From Streptosporangium amethystogenes (lineage in GTDB: Bacteria; Actinomycetota; Actinomycetes; Streptosporangiales; Streptosporangiaceae): a stretch of 51,965 nt of DNA. The number at the start of each line of letters is the position of its first letter. Within the stretch, counting starts at the first letter, position 1. The DNA is taken from the NCBI RefSeq assembly GCF_000721075.1, contig NZ_JOEQ01000042.1:1-51965 (forward strand), given 5' to 3'. The notes beneath the pieces are model-generated. The model was given only the letters and a program-made list of their open reading frames with translations, had not been told where the DNA came from and did not search any database. Below, one piece after another: positions 1-12,760 of this stretch. Position numbers and translations under genes: made by a program.

Positions 1-179
1 GGCTATCCACAGCCGAAACCCCGGCTTCTACGAAACCTTCGTCAGCGCAGGTCAGACGGTACTTCGTTGGAAATTTCTTCATTGCTACCGGAACCCCGAC
101 TCCGCCGCCGGGTGGAGTCGGGGACCCGGCGTTCGCGCTTTCTCCGGTCGTGGTCACGGCAGCGGGGGGAGCGGTGGTT

Positions 180-485
180 CTCCGCTCGGTGCCCCGTCGC
201 ACCGGTGAACTTGGCGTCGTCGGTCAGCAGCGGCATGCCCAGCAATTGGGCGAGGGCCACGTACATGCCGTCGAAGGCGGTGAGACTGTCGCGCAGTTCC
301 AGCACCCGCGGCTGCAGAGGCCGCATCGGATGCCGGACGATCCGCAACTGGGCGTAGCGCTCCAGCATGATCCGGCCCCGCGCCTCGGAGATCCGCACCT
401 CCGGCTTACTGATGATCACATGACCGCGCACCGCCGAGGCGATCTACATGTCGATCAGTACCGGAGCGTGCACCTTCCCTCTCTG
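180..485 (-). pseudogene. VapC-type PIN-domain toxin relic
   Basis: The minus strand encodes the C-terminal two thirds of a type II toxin-antitoxin PIN ribonuclease. The stretch SEARGRIMLERY, the later DSLTAFDGMYVALAQ and the end PLLTDDAKF match the usual VapC order. The final acidic residues of the PIN active site are present (TAFD and TDDAKF). The reading frame is interrupted by TAG at 444-446, where VapC proteins usually have Glu in a (V/I)E(I/V)A context. Another in-frame TGA lies at 486-488, and the N-terminal part with the first catalytic Asp is absent. No antitoxin gene is visible beside it. Past the family end the frame runs on into unrelated basic sequence. I infer a dead toxin gene. 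Confidence 0.6.
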
Positions 486-1091
486 TCAGACTCTCGCGAC
501 ACACCAAATCGGAAGCGTGGACGGGATGGCACCCCGCGTCAGAAAGGCGTCGGCCTTGATCGGAAGAGGCGGAAGACGGCTTCTTGAAATCGGCGGTCGG
601 CTCTCTTTCTGACAGCTGTGAATGACCAGTCGGGAGAAGGGGGTGGCGGCTCACCGGGAGATCGACCAACGGACAGGACCGCCGAGACGCGTGCCGGACC
701 GCACGGTCGCCCGTGACCCTGCTCGCCGCACCGCGCCACGACACCCTCCTGGCCGGCTGATTCGTCTCCAGTGCCTCCTCACCACCTGTTCCCATACTCG
801 GTCACCACCGAAAGTGAGCCAGAGCCGAAAACCGTACAGTCCCCCGCCGCGCAGCTACTCCCGAGCCGCCAAACGCACCCGACAAAGCAACTACAGAGAA
901 CACCGCCCCTCCAACAAGGGCATCCGGCACACAGGGCCACCCACCGTCGCGCTCCTGCCCGGTAACCCCGGGCCAGAGAGTGATCGTTAGCTGAACGATA
1001 TTGGACCCGGCGAGATCGGGGTCTGCGCTCAATTAAGTATCTTTAGTTCAGCTTGAGTTCTGCTAGAGGAGGCTTCGGCTACCAGTAGAAG
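486..1091. other. Gene-free stretch, nothing recognised
   Basis: About 600 bases without a protein I can recognise. The open frames here are short, rich in Arg, Pro and Ser, and look like shadows of G+C-rich sequence. Base composition shifts to A+T-richer from about 1020, just before the next gene. The 40 bases before that gene contain TTAAGTAT and TTTAGTTC elements that could be promoter parts, but no clear -35/-10 pair is convincing. Confidence 0.4.
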
Positions 1092-2156
1092 ATGAATAAT
1101 TTTCCAGAGTGGGATGGTCAACCCAGGGTTGACCAAAGGGTAAGTGAAGCGGCGCTGCGTCTCGCCGCCACCACCGATCGCATTGGCGTTCGACATGTAT
1201 GGCAATACTTGTGCCGTAACTGGCCTTATCTTTTACTGTTCTTTTTTATTGCCGTTCCAATGTATTGGATAGCGGCGGCACTAACGATACGCTCTAAACT
1301 CTACTCCCCCTTCGAGGGTATGCCGTCTTCTGGTCAAGTCAGTATCTTTCAGACCTTCATCGGCGGCGGCCTTGCTACGGCAGCCACCCTGTTTGGCGCC
1401 CTTTTGACACGGTCGCATAACAGGCGCGAGCATCGGCGTCTTCAACTCCAGGCCGTTCTCGAAAGTTTGAAATCACTCCCAGAAAAGGAAATCAAAGGTC
1501 GAATGTCAGGAGTTTTTCCGGCAATGGTAATGCTTGGCCAGCAAAATGTGGCTCTTCGTGCACTTGATGAGGCCGTTACCAAGGATTTCCTGAGCATGGA
1601 CACGGTCGTCTGGGTAATCGATGAAATCCTTAACAGTGGATACAAGTTAAGCCGTTTTGGCGGTGACAGTGACTTCATCGACACGGGAGTAGCCGATGAG
1701 GCGGCATCGCTACTTCACAAGTATGCAGAGAACGGGCTCCTCACACAAATACAGCCTCCCGAGGTGTGGTTCCCCAGTTACTTCTTTAAGGGGAACTGGA
1801 ACAGGACTATGACGTTTTACTCCAAAGACTTTACGCTGCGCGCATCGGCGCACACACTCTTGTCGCGAGAATGGGAATGGTGGCGTGAGGCCGTCGACGG
1901 CCAACTACCAAATTTTCCGACCAGGACCTGGATAGAATGCGCTAAGCGGGATTTCGAGCCAACCATCCGTTCGGCTGCAGCCATCCTACTCGATGCATTG
2001 ATCACATGCTTTCCAGAGGCGCCTGGAGCCACAAAAGAGAAGGTCCAGCTTCGAAATGCGGCGGAGAAGGTCATAGCGAAGAGGAAGAGAAGGCTTGCGG
2101 ACGTGCCACACGAATATCATGATCTGGTGAATAAGATTCGATACGAATGGAAATAA
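1092..2156 (+). CDS. Hypothetical two-TM membrane protein in an A+T-richer island
   Basis: A 354-residue protein of unknown function. Residues 1-45 are soluble. A strongly hydrophobic helix follows at about 46-66 (YLLLFFFIAVPMYWIAAAL), and a second weaker one at about 88-106 (FIGGGLATAATLFGALL). After that comes a basic stretch (RSHNRREHRRLQLQ) and a long soluble C-terminal part of about 240 residues rich in Trp, Lys and Glu. The start ATG has a weak AGAAG a few bases upstream. Codon use is clearly less G/C-biased than in every gene from 3.2 kb onward, which suggests recent transfer. It faces the other A+T-rich gene (2328-2711) convergently. I do not recognise the family. Confidence 0.7.
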   Translation: MNNFPEWDGQPRVDQRVSEAALRLAATTDRIGVRHVWQYLCRNWPYLLLFFFIAVPMYWIAAALTIRSKLYSPFEGMPSSGQVSIFQTFIGGGLATAATLFGALLTRSHNRREHRRLQLQAVLESLKSLPEKEIKGRMSGVFPAMVMLGQQNVALRALDEAVTKDFLSMDTVVWVIDEILNSGYKLSRFGGDSDFIDTGVADEAASLLHKYAENGLLTQIQPPEVWFPSYFFKGNWNRTMTFYSKDFTLRASAHTLLSREWEWWREAVDGQLPNFPTRTWIECAKRDFEPTIRSAAAILLDALITCFPEAPGATKEKVQLRNAAEKVIAKRKRRLADVPHEYHDLVNKIRYEWK

Positions 2157-2327
2157 CAGCAAGCCGATCTGTGTGATCACCTTTCGTATGTAGATTTGCT
2201 CCACGTTACATCAGTCCGTCTTCGAACCACAATCAAAAGCTGACCACATTGCCAGGTTTCGCGTTGTTACGCTCGCCCGCGCAGCCGACTTCCGGGAAGC
2301 CACATCTCGCCACAATACAAGAACACT

Positions 2328-2711
2328 TCAATAATTATTTTGTTCGAAATCCACACACTTGGCTATTTTATCTATTTTCTTCTCCAACTTCTTCGCTTTG
2401 ATGGGTTGCCACACCCGGAAGGATAACAGGCGCATCAGCATTGCGAACAATACCACCAACGTCACCAATGTCGGCCACTTCCACCAGTCGTGAACAATCC
2501 AGACTACCCATGTAATGACTATGAGTGACAAACCTGCGACTATCTCCCTGGTTAGGGCTCGGCCTTCCCTCACCAGCCGATCGGCCTGCTTGCGTAGTTG
2601 CTCCTCATTCTGGCTCTTCGAAGACCCCTCAATCTGATCAGAATTCTTGTTTTCTATCCAAATAATGCGGATCATCTGAGGTAACATGCATAATGACTTC
2701 CCATTGCTCAA
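2328..2711 (-). CDS. Small hypothetical two-TM protein
   Basis: A 127-residue protein of unknown function. An N-terminal charged region (residues about 20-55, NSDQIEGSSKSQNEEQLRKQ) is followed by two adjacent hydrophobic segments, about 58-74 (IVAGLSLIVITWVVWIV) and 80-98 (WPTLVTLVVLFAMLMRLLSF). The tail is lysine-rich (KAKKLEKKIDKIAK). Composition is A+T-rich like its convergent neighbour at 1092-2156, so the two probably arrived together. The start is uncertain: the first ATG is used here, but ATG at residue 9 or 13 is possible, and none has a strong ribosome binding site. It could be an immunity-like or accessory membrane protein, but nothing in the sequence proves that. Confidence 0.55.
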   Translation of the reverse strand: MSNGKSLCMLPQMIRIIWIENKNSDQIEGSSKSQNEEQLRKQADRLVREGRALTREIVAGLSLIVITWVVWIVHDWWKWPTLVTLVVLFAMLMRLLSFRVWQPIKAKKLEKKIDKIAKCVDFEQNNY

Positions 2712-3070
2712 CTATGCTAGACAAGAATCTTTATGCTCAACTAGCAAATTTTTCTTCTTTTAGGCAAGTCATTAGATCTTGGTAGCCGCTACCGAGCCTG
2801 AAAACTGGGCGGCGCAGCCGGTGTGCACGACGTACAGGATGGCGCCCAGCGCTGAGAATGCCGGGGGGCCGGCCGGTCCTCGATGTGCGATGCACCGCCC
2901 CGCTCGACCGGCAGCAGCAACCACCGGGCCGCGAACCTGGCCGTCGCCTTGTCCGCCCAGTACGACGGACTTGGCCACGTCCTCTACCTGCCGGGCATCA
3001 GCGGGTCGGCCAGCAGGTGCGTGATCGGGCACCTCATCCGCTATCTCGTCGGCCTGCGGCTTCCCGCCCC
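2712..3070. other. Transition from A+T-rich island to G+C-rich DNA; possible hydrolase relic
   Basis: Composition changes sharply near 2775, from A+T-rich to typical actinomycete G+C-rich sequence, so this looks like an island boundary. From about 2920 the plus strand can be read as AANLAVALSAQYDG, then GLGHVLYLPGIS, then a Cys and RYLVGLRLPAPG. This faintly resembles the C-terminal end of TAP-like alpha/beta hydrolases (conserved His, then Cys before the last strand, then LPAPG). No intact gene is present, and the identification is weak. Confidence 0.25.
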
Positions 3071-3169
3071 CGGTGCCGTCTCCCCCTGGAGAGCCCGGTG
3101 CCGTCTCCCCCTGGAGAGCCCGGTGCTGTCTCCCCCTGGAGAGCCCGGTGCCGTCTGCCCCACGGAGAG
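3071..3169. repeat. 25-bp tandem repeat, four copies
   Basis: Four head-to-tail units of 25 bp start at 3071, 3096, 3121 and 3146. The unit begins CGGTGCCGTC and ends CTGGAGAGCC. Units 1 and 2 are identical, unit 3 differs by one base (C to T), and unit 4 diverges in its second half. A 25-bp period is not a multiple of three, so a coding role is unlikely. The array lies about 65 bp downstream of the metH stop. Confidence 0.85.
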
Positions 3170-3234
3170 TAGGAGCCAAGACGACGGCCAGCCCCCCGCA
3201 TCGCTCACGCGCGACGCGGGGGAGCCTGTGCGGC

Positions 3235-6894
<3,660 letters not shown>

Positions 6895-6901
6895 CAGACC
6901 A

Positions 6902-6990
6902 CCTCCCGTTGTGGGAGGCGCCCTTGGTTGAAGATCGCGGCCGAGCGTGGCGGGCCTGAACCCGTTGCAGCGCCTCTCGACCTGAAGATC
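6902..6990 (-). promoter_or_regulatory. Candidate SAH riboswitch controlling metH translation
   Basis: Read on the minus strand, the metH leader has GAGGCGCTGCAAC (6976-6964), then a C/G-rich hairpin containing CGCTCGG (near 6941), then CAAC near 6929-6926, then GGGCGCCTCCC (6923-6913). GAGGCGC can pair with GCGCCTC to form the closing helix. This order (GCGCTGCAAC ... GCTCGG ... AAC ... GCGC) fits what I remember of the S-adenosylhomocysteine riboswitch consensus. The CCTCCC of the closing helix is also complementary to the GGGAGG Shine-Dalgarno at 6907-6902. In the free state it can therefore mask the ribosome site, and SAH binding would release it. metH is a typical target of this class because it recycles homocysteine derived from SAH. 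Confidence 0.7.
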
Positions 6991-7029
6991 GAGGGTACCG
7001 AAAAAGAAATGAGACACCAAGGCCGATCC

Positions 7030-7990
7030 TCAGCCGGTGCGGAAACGGCTGATCCGGTCGACGTACGGGGCGCGGAGGAGTTCGTGGTGTTCGCCGGGGA
7101 TCTCGTGGACGGTCAGGTCGGAGACGGTCTGGCGCCAGCCCGCCTCCTGGACGGCGCGCAGCGCGGGCGGGTGCGACTCACTGACCAGCAGGGTGACCCG
7201 GCCGTGGAACCAGCCGGCCCGGTAGCCGGCCAGGCCGCGCAGGCTGTCGCGCCAGAGCCGCAGCAGCTCCGGCCCGTACGCCTCGTGGTAGGCGGCCACC
7301 TGGGAGGACGTCATGCCGATCCCGGGCGTACCTGGCGGCCATCTCCGGCAGGGAACCGGCTTTCATCCCCGACTCCAGCGCCTGCACCGCGTAGACCGGC
7401 CGGTACGCGGCGAGCCTGGCCGCCAGTCCCGCGTAGCAGCGCGCGGAGCCGCCGAGAGGATGGAAGCAGTAGAGCGGATCACCGGCGGACGAGGAGACGG
7501 TCAACGGAGTGATCACGGGGAGCGGTGCGGCGGGAGCGCGCTCGGGAAGGGCGGCCGAGACGAGGGTGGCCAGGCCGCTGACCGTGGCGTTGGCCAGGAA
7601 CCTGCGGAGCTTGACCTTCACACCCAGCCGCTGCTCCACGCTGGCCATCAGCCGTACCGCGCCGAGGGAGTCGATCCCCCTGGCGAACAGGTCCTCGTCC
7701 GCGCCGACGTCGTCGGAGCCGATCCCGAGCAGCCCGGCGATCAGGTCGGCGATCTGCCCCTCGACGGCGGTGCGCGCCCGGCGCGGGGCGGGCTCCTTCT
7801 CCGTGTCCCACGCGGCGTTCACCTCCGCCAGCGCGGATCGGTCCACCTTGCCGTTGCGGTTGAGCGGGATCGCGGGCAGCGGCACGAAGACCGAGGGCAC
7901 CATGTACTCGGGCAGGCTCCTGGCGAGACCCGCGCGCATCTCGGCCGCCGTCGCGGTGCCGACGACGTAGGCGACGAGCCTTCGCCCCAT
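7030..7990 (-). pseudogene. NRPS C-terminal remnant (A-domain end, PCP, broken thioesterase)
   Basis: The piece starts with an ATG preceded by GGAGG (minus strand at 7990) but contains only the last part of an adenylation domain, with the A10-type motif PLNRNGKVDR. A peptidyl carrier domain follows (GIDSLGAVRLM, carrier Ser), then the first half of a type I thioesterase (LYCFHPLGGSARCYAGLAA). At about 7310 the frame breaks after MAARYARD. The thioesterase end resumes in another frame (YGPELLRLWRDSL to the end at 7030). The GxSxG nucleophile region of the thioesterase is missing between them, so this is a deletion and not just a frameshift. The product cannot work as a termination module. It lies directly downstream of a PKS remnant. 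Confidence 0.85.
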
Positions 7991-8875
7991 GCCTTACCTC
8001 CGATGTGGTCGTTGAGAAGCTCGTCCAGCAGGGCGTCCAGCCGCGCCGCCATCGGGTCACGGGTATCGGTCTCGCCGTTGGTCTCACTGGCCGGCCGGTC
8101 GTCCAGCTGGGCGCTCACCCGCCCGGCCAGCTCGGTGACGGTGGGACCGTCGAGGAAGGCCGGGGCCGGCAGCCGCACCCCGAGCCGGGCCTCCAGGAGG
8201 TTGCGTAGTTCGACGGCCATCAGCGAGTCCAGTCCCAGCCGGGTCAGCGACGTCTTCGGGTCGATCGCGGCCGGTGAGGTGCGCAGCACCCCCGCCACCC
8301 ACTCGGTCAGCGCCCGCTCCAGTTCCTGGGGGGTCGTGATGCTCAGCCGACCGGCCCCGGTGTGGCCGGCCGCCAGTCCGGCGAAGATCGACCAGTGCTC
8401 GTGTCCGGGGTTGTTCGCGAACCAGGTGGGAGCGTCCAGCGGGACGACCGCCACCTGGGCCGGCAGCTCGGCGAGCAGCCCGGCCAGGATCCGCAGGCCC
8501 GACGCGGTGTCGATGGAACCCATGCCCCGGTCGGCCAGCCTGCCCGCCCGGTCCGGCCGGGCGGCGAGCCCGACCTGTGACCAGACGCCCCATTCGACGC
8601 TGGTGGCGGGCAGGCCCTGGCTTCTCCGCCAGTGCGCGAAACCGTCCAGGAAGGCGTTGGCCGCCGCGTAACCGGCCTGGCCGCCGGAGCCGAGCAGCCC
8701 GGCCGCCGAGGAGAACAGCACGAACAGTTCCACCGGGTCATCGCAGGTCAGCCGGTGCAGGTTGCGGGTGCTGGCCACCTTGGGGCGCAGCACCTCGGCC
8801 ACCTTGTCGAGGTCGGCGGCGGCGATGGTGCGGTCGCGCAGCACCCCGGCGGCGTGCAGGACACCGCCACTGCCG
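7991..8875 (-). pseudogene. Type I PKS C-terminal remnant (KR, ACP, docking tail)
   Basis: The reading frame begins abruptly inside a ketoreductase domain (LHAAGVLRDR at about 8870) and has no start signal there. It keeps the KR catalytic Ser and Tyr region (LFSSAAGLLGS and GYAAANAFLDG) and the WGVW motif. An acyl carrier domain follows with LGLDSLMAVELRN. The end is a probable C-terminal docking helix (AARLDALLDELLNDHIG). The frame then overruns into the NRPS remnant. The overlap region reads GGAGGTAAGGCATGG, which suggests the original stop overlapped the next gene's ATG before a deletion fused the two. KS, AT and any other domains are gone. Confident as a PKS relic; product unknown. Confidence 0.88.
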
Positions 8876-8928
8876 CACTCTTCACCCTGCCTGTGGCCGT
8901 CGTTCAGGGTACGATCACCGCAGCCTCG

Positions 8929-11701
8929 TCAGTCGCCCACGTCACTGGCGACAGCACATGGACCTGATGATTCAGCGGAAATTCCCGATAAAGTAGCCAG
9001 TCGCGCCCTGATTTGCCGGTAATCCTCGGAATCGGTATCGGTGCAACAATCCAGGGCGTGATTCAGCGCGTCGGAGGCGGCGGCCTCGTCCCCTTTGAGG
9101 ATGAACACCTCTCCCAGCGCGGACAGTGCCCTGAACTGCCACAGCCGGGTATCCAGCTCGGTGGATATCTCGAAGGTCTCAAGCAGATAGGCCACCGCCT
9201 CGTCGAACCGGCCGCGCCGGGCGTGCAACTGGCCGAAGGCCAGGTGGATCCGCACCTCCACGAAGCGCTCACGCACCCCCTGGGCGATGGCCAGTGCCTC
9301 GTCGAGGCTCTCCACGGCGGCCTCCAGCCGGTTCTGGCGGACCTGTATCTCCCCCAGCCCACACAGGATGTACGGCCTGCCCGATGTCGTCCTGCCGCTC
9401 CCTGACCAGGGTCAGCGCGGCCCGGGAGGTCGCCTCCGCCTCCCCCAGCCGATCCTGGCGCAGCAGTGTCTCCCCCAGCCTGTTGAGTATCTGCGCCTGA
9501 CCCCGCTCACTGCCCAGCTGCCGGAAGACCTCCAGGGCCTGTCTCAGCAGGGGTGCGGCGAGCTCCACTCTCCCCTGGTCAACGTGGACCTGGGCGATGC
9601 CGCCGAGCACGTGGGCCTCGGCGAAGATCCCCTTCGCGGTGAGGAACCCGTCGAGCGCCGTGTCGAAGCGGCCCGCGAGCCGGTCCAGCAGCGAGATGTT
9701 GCGCAGCGCCAGCGCCATCCCGTACGAGTCCTCAAGCCGCTCGAACAGCTCACGCGCCGCCCACAGGCACTCGCCCGCCCGCTCCGGCACCTGCTGGAAG
9801 AGATGCATGCTTCCCGTCGAGCAGAGAACGGCCGCCTCACCGCGCAGATCACCGGCCCGGCGAGCGGCGGCGAGGGCCGTCTCATGGGTGGTGCGCCAGT
9901 CGTCGAAGTGGCTCCTGGCCTCGAACAGGGTGGTGGCGGTGACAGCGAGGTCCCAGCACAGCTCGGACGCGCCGAGGTGGGCGGCCTGGGAGATGGCGGC
10001 GACCAGCGCGCCGCGTTCGGCGTCCAGCCAGTCGAGTGGCCGCTCCAGGAGCTCGTCCGCGTCGGCCGGCCGCCACCGGGGCACCGCGCCGTGCAGCTGG
10101 GTGAAGGCCCCGCCGTACTCTCGCTGGTGTGCCTCCTCGGCCAGCACGAGCCAGCAGCTCAGGGCGCGGGTCACGGCGGCGAGCCGGTCCTCGGGCGGCT
10201 CCTCCTCATCGGCCCGCTCCCTGGCATACAGCCGGACCAGGTCGTGGAAGCGGTAGCGGATCTGGTCGGCGCCGTCGGGTCCGAGCACCTCGACGAGCTG
10301 GGCGTCCACCAGCTGGTCGATCAGGTCCTCGGCGTCGAGACCGTCGATGTCGAGCAACGCCGCGCCCGCCCAGGAGGCGAAGTCGGGCGCCTCAAGCAGC
10401 CCCAGCCTGCGGAACATCAGCGCCGCCTCGGGGTTCAGGTCGCGGTAGCTGAGGGCGAAGCTGGCCCGTACGGTCAGCTGGCCGTAACTCAGCTCGTCCA
10501 ACCGGCGCCGTTCGTCGGCGAGACGCTTGGCCAGTCGGGCCGAGGTCCAGTACGAACGGGTGGTGAGGCGGGCGCCCACGATCCGCAGTGCCAGTGGCAG
10601 CCCGTCACACAGCTCGCCGAGCAGCGCGGCGGCCTTGGGGTCCTCGTCCATGACCACGGAGTCGGCGACCCCGGCGAGCAGCACGGCGGAGTCCGCCGCG
10701 CCCAGCACCTCCAGATGGATCACGCTGGCGCCCTCCCTGGCGGCCAGATCGCCCAGCGGGTCCCTGCTGGTCACGATCACACAGCAGGTGCCGGAGCCGG
10801 GCAGCAGCGGCCTGACCTGGTCGATGACCCGGGCGTTGTCCAGCAGCAGCACCTGGCGCCTGCCGATGACGGTGCGCAGCAGGCCGGCACGCTCGTCCAG
10901 GTCCTCGGGGATACGCTCGCCGGCGATGCCGAAGGCCCGCAGGAAGCGGTCCATGACCGCGCCGGGCGTCAACGGCTGGGCGTTGAGGTCGTAGCCGCGC
11001 AGGTTCACGAAGAGCTGGCCGTCGGGGAATCGGGAGGCGACCCGGTGTGCCCAGTGCACGGCGAGCCCCGACTTGCCGACCCCGCCCACTCCGGTGATGA
11101 GCGCGACGGTGAGCAGCCCCTGGCCGATCCGTTTGTCCAGCAGGGCGTCCAACTCGGCGATCTCGGTGGTCCTGCCGACGAAGTAGGGCGCGTCCGCGGG
11201 CAGCTGCGCGGGCACCACCCCGTGCTCGACCGGGGCCGCCGCGACGGGTTCCGCGGGCACGGGCTCCGGTCCGGCGGCGGCCTCGGAGGCGGGCACGCTC
11301 ACCCGGACGGATGCCGAGGTCAGCTCGGGGGCGTCGCGCAGGATGGCGTCGTGCAGGGCCTGCAGCTCGGTGCCCGGCTCGATGCCGAGCTCCTCGACGA
11401 GTTGCATCCGCCCGATCCGGTAGGTGTCGAGCGCCTCCGCCCGGCGCCCGCACCGGTATCTGGCCAGCATCAGCTGGGCGCGCAGCCGCTCGCGCAGGGG
11501 GTTGGCGTCGACGAAGACGGCGAGGTCGTCGATCAACTCCCGGTGCCGGCCGAGGGCGAGCTCCACTTGGACGCGTTCCTCGGTCAGTGTCAGCTGGCGG
11601 TCGTCCAGCCGTCGCGCCTCGGACTCGACGAACGCGCTCTCGATGCCCGCCAGGACCGGGCCGCGCCACAGGCCGCACGCCTCGGCGAAACACGGCGCCA
11701 C
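8929..11701 (-). pseudogene. AfsR/SARP-type activator, truncated and frameshifted
   Basis: This is a cluster-linked transcription activator. It opens inside the bacterial transcriptional activation domain (ACGLWRGPVLAGIESAF, then LGIEPGTELQALHDAIL). The roughly 90-residue N-terminal OmpR-like winged helix that should precede it is absent. An NB-ARC ATPase follows with P-loop GVGGVGKSGLAV, LLLDNARV and the GLPLAL motif, then TPR-like repeats. A single extra base near 9370-9373 breaks the frame: minus-strand GCCGTACATC should read GCC TAC ATC, continuing YILCGLGEIQVRQNRL and then LDEALAIAQGVRERF to the end at 8929. Without DNA-binding domain and intact sensor it should be inactive. It sits beside the PKS/NRPS remnants and was probably their activator. 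Confidence 0.85.
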
Positions 11702-12047
11702 TTGCGGGATTGTTGGAGATTACCGCGACCGGACATCCGTATTCACGCCGAACGACGCAACCGGAAACCACGAGCGGCACTGGAAGAACACGGAGAGGCA
11801 CGGCAGACCCGGGCGACACCGGCGCCTCCTCGGAACTCCGCCCTCCGACGCGAAGTGGTCACGCGGCAGGGCGACCCACCCCTGAGGCAGAAGTTCTTTG
11901 ACGCGCTCCCCGGCCTGAAGGCCGGAGCACTGACCCGCATTCCGGCAGCAGCCCGTGTCCGCCCCTCCTGCCGGAGTCCCCGGCCGCCGCTGACCGTCCG
12001 CCCTGGTCACGGCCTGGGAGACTCCGGCCCGTGTCATCCGGTCGGGT
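11702..12047. other. Gene-free stretch with a strong hairpin
   Basis: No gene recognised. A hairpin at 11906-11927 has arms CTCCCCGGCC and GGCCGGAG around a short TGAA-type loop. On the minus strand it is followed by GCGTCAAAG. The shape resembles the conserved hairpin near the right end of IS200/IS605-type elements, but no TnpA or TnpB sequence is nearby, so it could equally be a terminator. The left side is where the activator relic lost its DNA-binding domain. Confidence 0.3.
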
Positions 12048-12491
12048 TCAGGCGGAGCCGGCCTTGAGGCACTTCTTGAGCGCGTCCCTGGAGCTCTGGT
12101 GCAGTGGCGTGACCTTCGAAAGCGCCGCGTCGCGCGCCTGCAGGTACTTGGCCCCGGCCGCGTTGTACGCCTCCATCGCCTTCGCGTTGGCGGGATCCGC
12201 CTCCGGCGCGCCTGCCCCGAGCGGTTTCGGAGGCGTCTGCTGAGCGAGCTTGTCCACGTCCGCGGCGGCGCCGGCCTTCACCAGGGCGTCACGGGCCGCC
12301 TTGACCTCCGGGACGGTCTCGACGCCCGCGATGGCGTCCTCGGCGTCCAGCAGCGCGAGATGCTCCTGGGTACACCCGGCCGGGGTGGGAACGACCGCGA
12401 CGTCAGTGGCGGCGGTGGCGACGCCGGCGGTGGCCAGGGTGGCAAGAATGCCGACGGTAACGAGCCCCGTCGCGGCGATACGGATGTGCAT
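12048..12491 (-). CDS. Small secreted alpha-helical protein, unknown function
   Basis: A 147-residue protein. Residues 1-30 form a Sec signal peptide: basic start MHIRIAA, a hydrophobic core TGLVTVGILATLATAGV, and a likely cleavage after ATA. The mature part is Ala-rich and helical, with two cysteines (GCTQEH near residue 40 and KKCLKAGSA at the end) that could form a disulfide bond. The start is fixed by AAAGGGAG a few bases upstream of ATG. No family recognised. It is transcribed in the same direction as the DUF4097-type gene but with a 269-bp gap, so it is probably on its own promoter. Confidence 0.75.
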   Translation of the reverse strand: MHIRIAATGLVTVGILATLATAGVATAATDVAVVPTPAGCTQEHLALLDAEDAIAGVETVPEVKAARDALVKAGAAADVDKLAQQTPPKPLGAGAPEADPANAKAMEAYNAAGAKYLQARDAALSKVTPLHQSSRDALKKCLKAGSA

Positions 12492-12760
12492 GGGTACTCC
12501 CTTTGGTGCTGAGGGTTGATCTGCACGTGACCTCATGCACCGCGATGACCGTGAGTAATCGTCGGGATACCTCAAGTTCACCCCAAGGATCGTGAGCACC
12601 GCGCACTCCCGCGCCCCTCCCCGGGACATTGGATCGGATTTGGGGGTGAACGATCTCCCGGATCGCATCGCCCCAGGTCACCGATCCGGTCCCCTGTGCC
12701 GCGCACCGGTCCGCAGCCGAAACCCCGGAGCGAGGGCACAGACAGCGCCACAAGTCCCAG

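Noticed and set aside
3071..3169. CRISPR array
   Set aside because: The 25-bp units are directly adjacent with no spacers, and no cas gene is in the window.
11906..11927. IS200/IS605 right end with guide RNA
   Set aside because: Only a hairpin of similar shape is present; no TnpA/TnpB piece or left end, so it is kept as an unexplained hairpin.
11743..12037. Short minus-strand protein in the gap right of the activator relic
   Set aside because: Cys/Arg-rich composition with no start signal; looks like non-coding sequence.
9287..12067. Long plus-strand frame opposite the AfsR/SARP-type relic
   Set aside because: Shadow of the regulator; composition is Gln/Gly/Val/Arg-rich without any motif.
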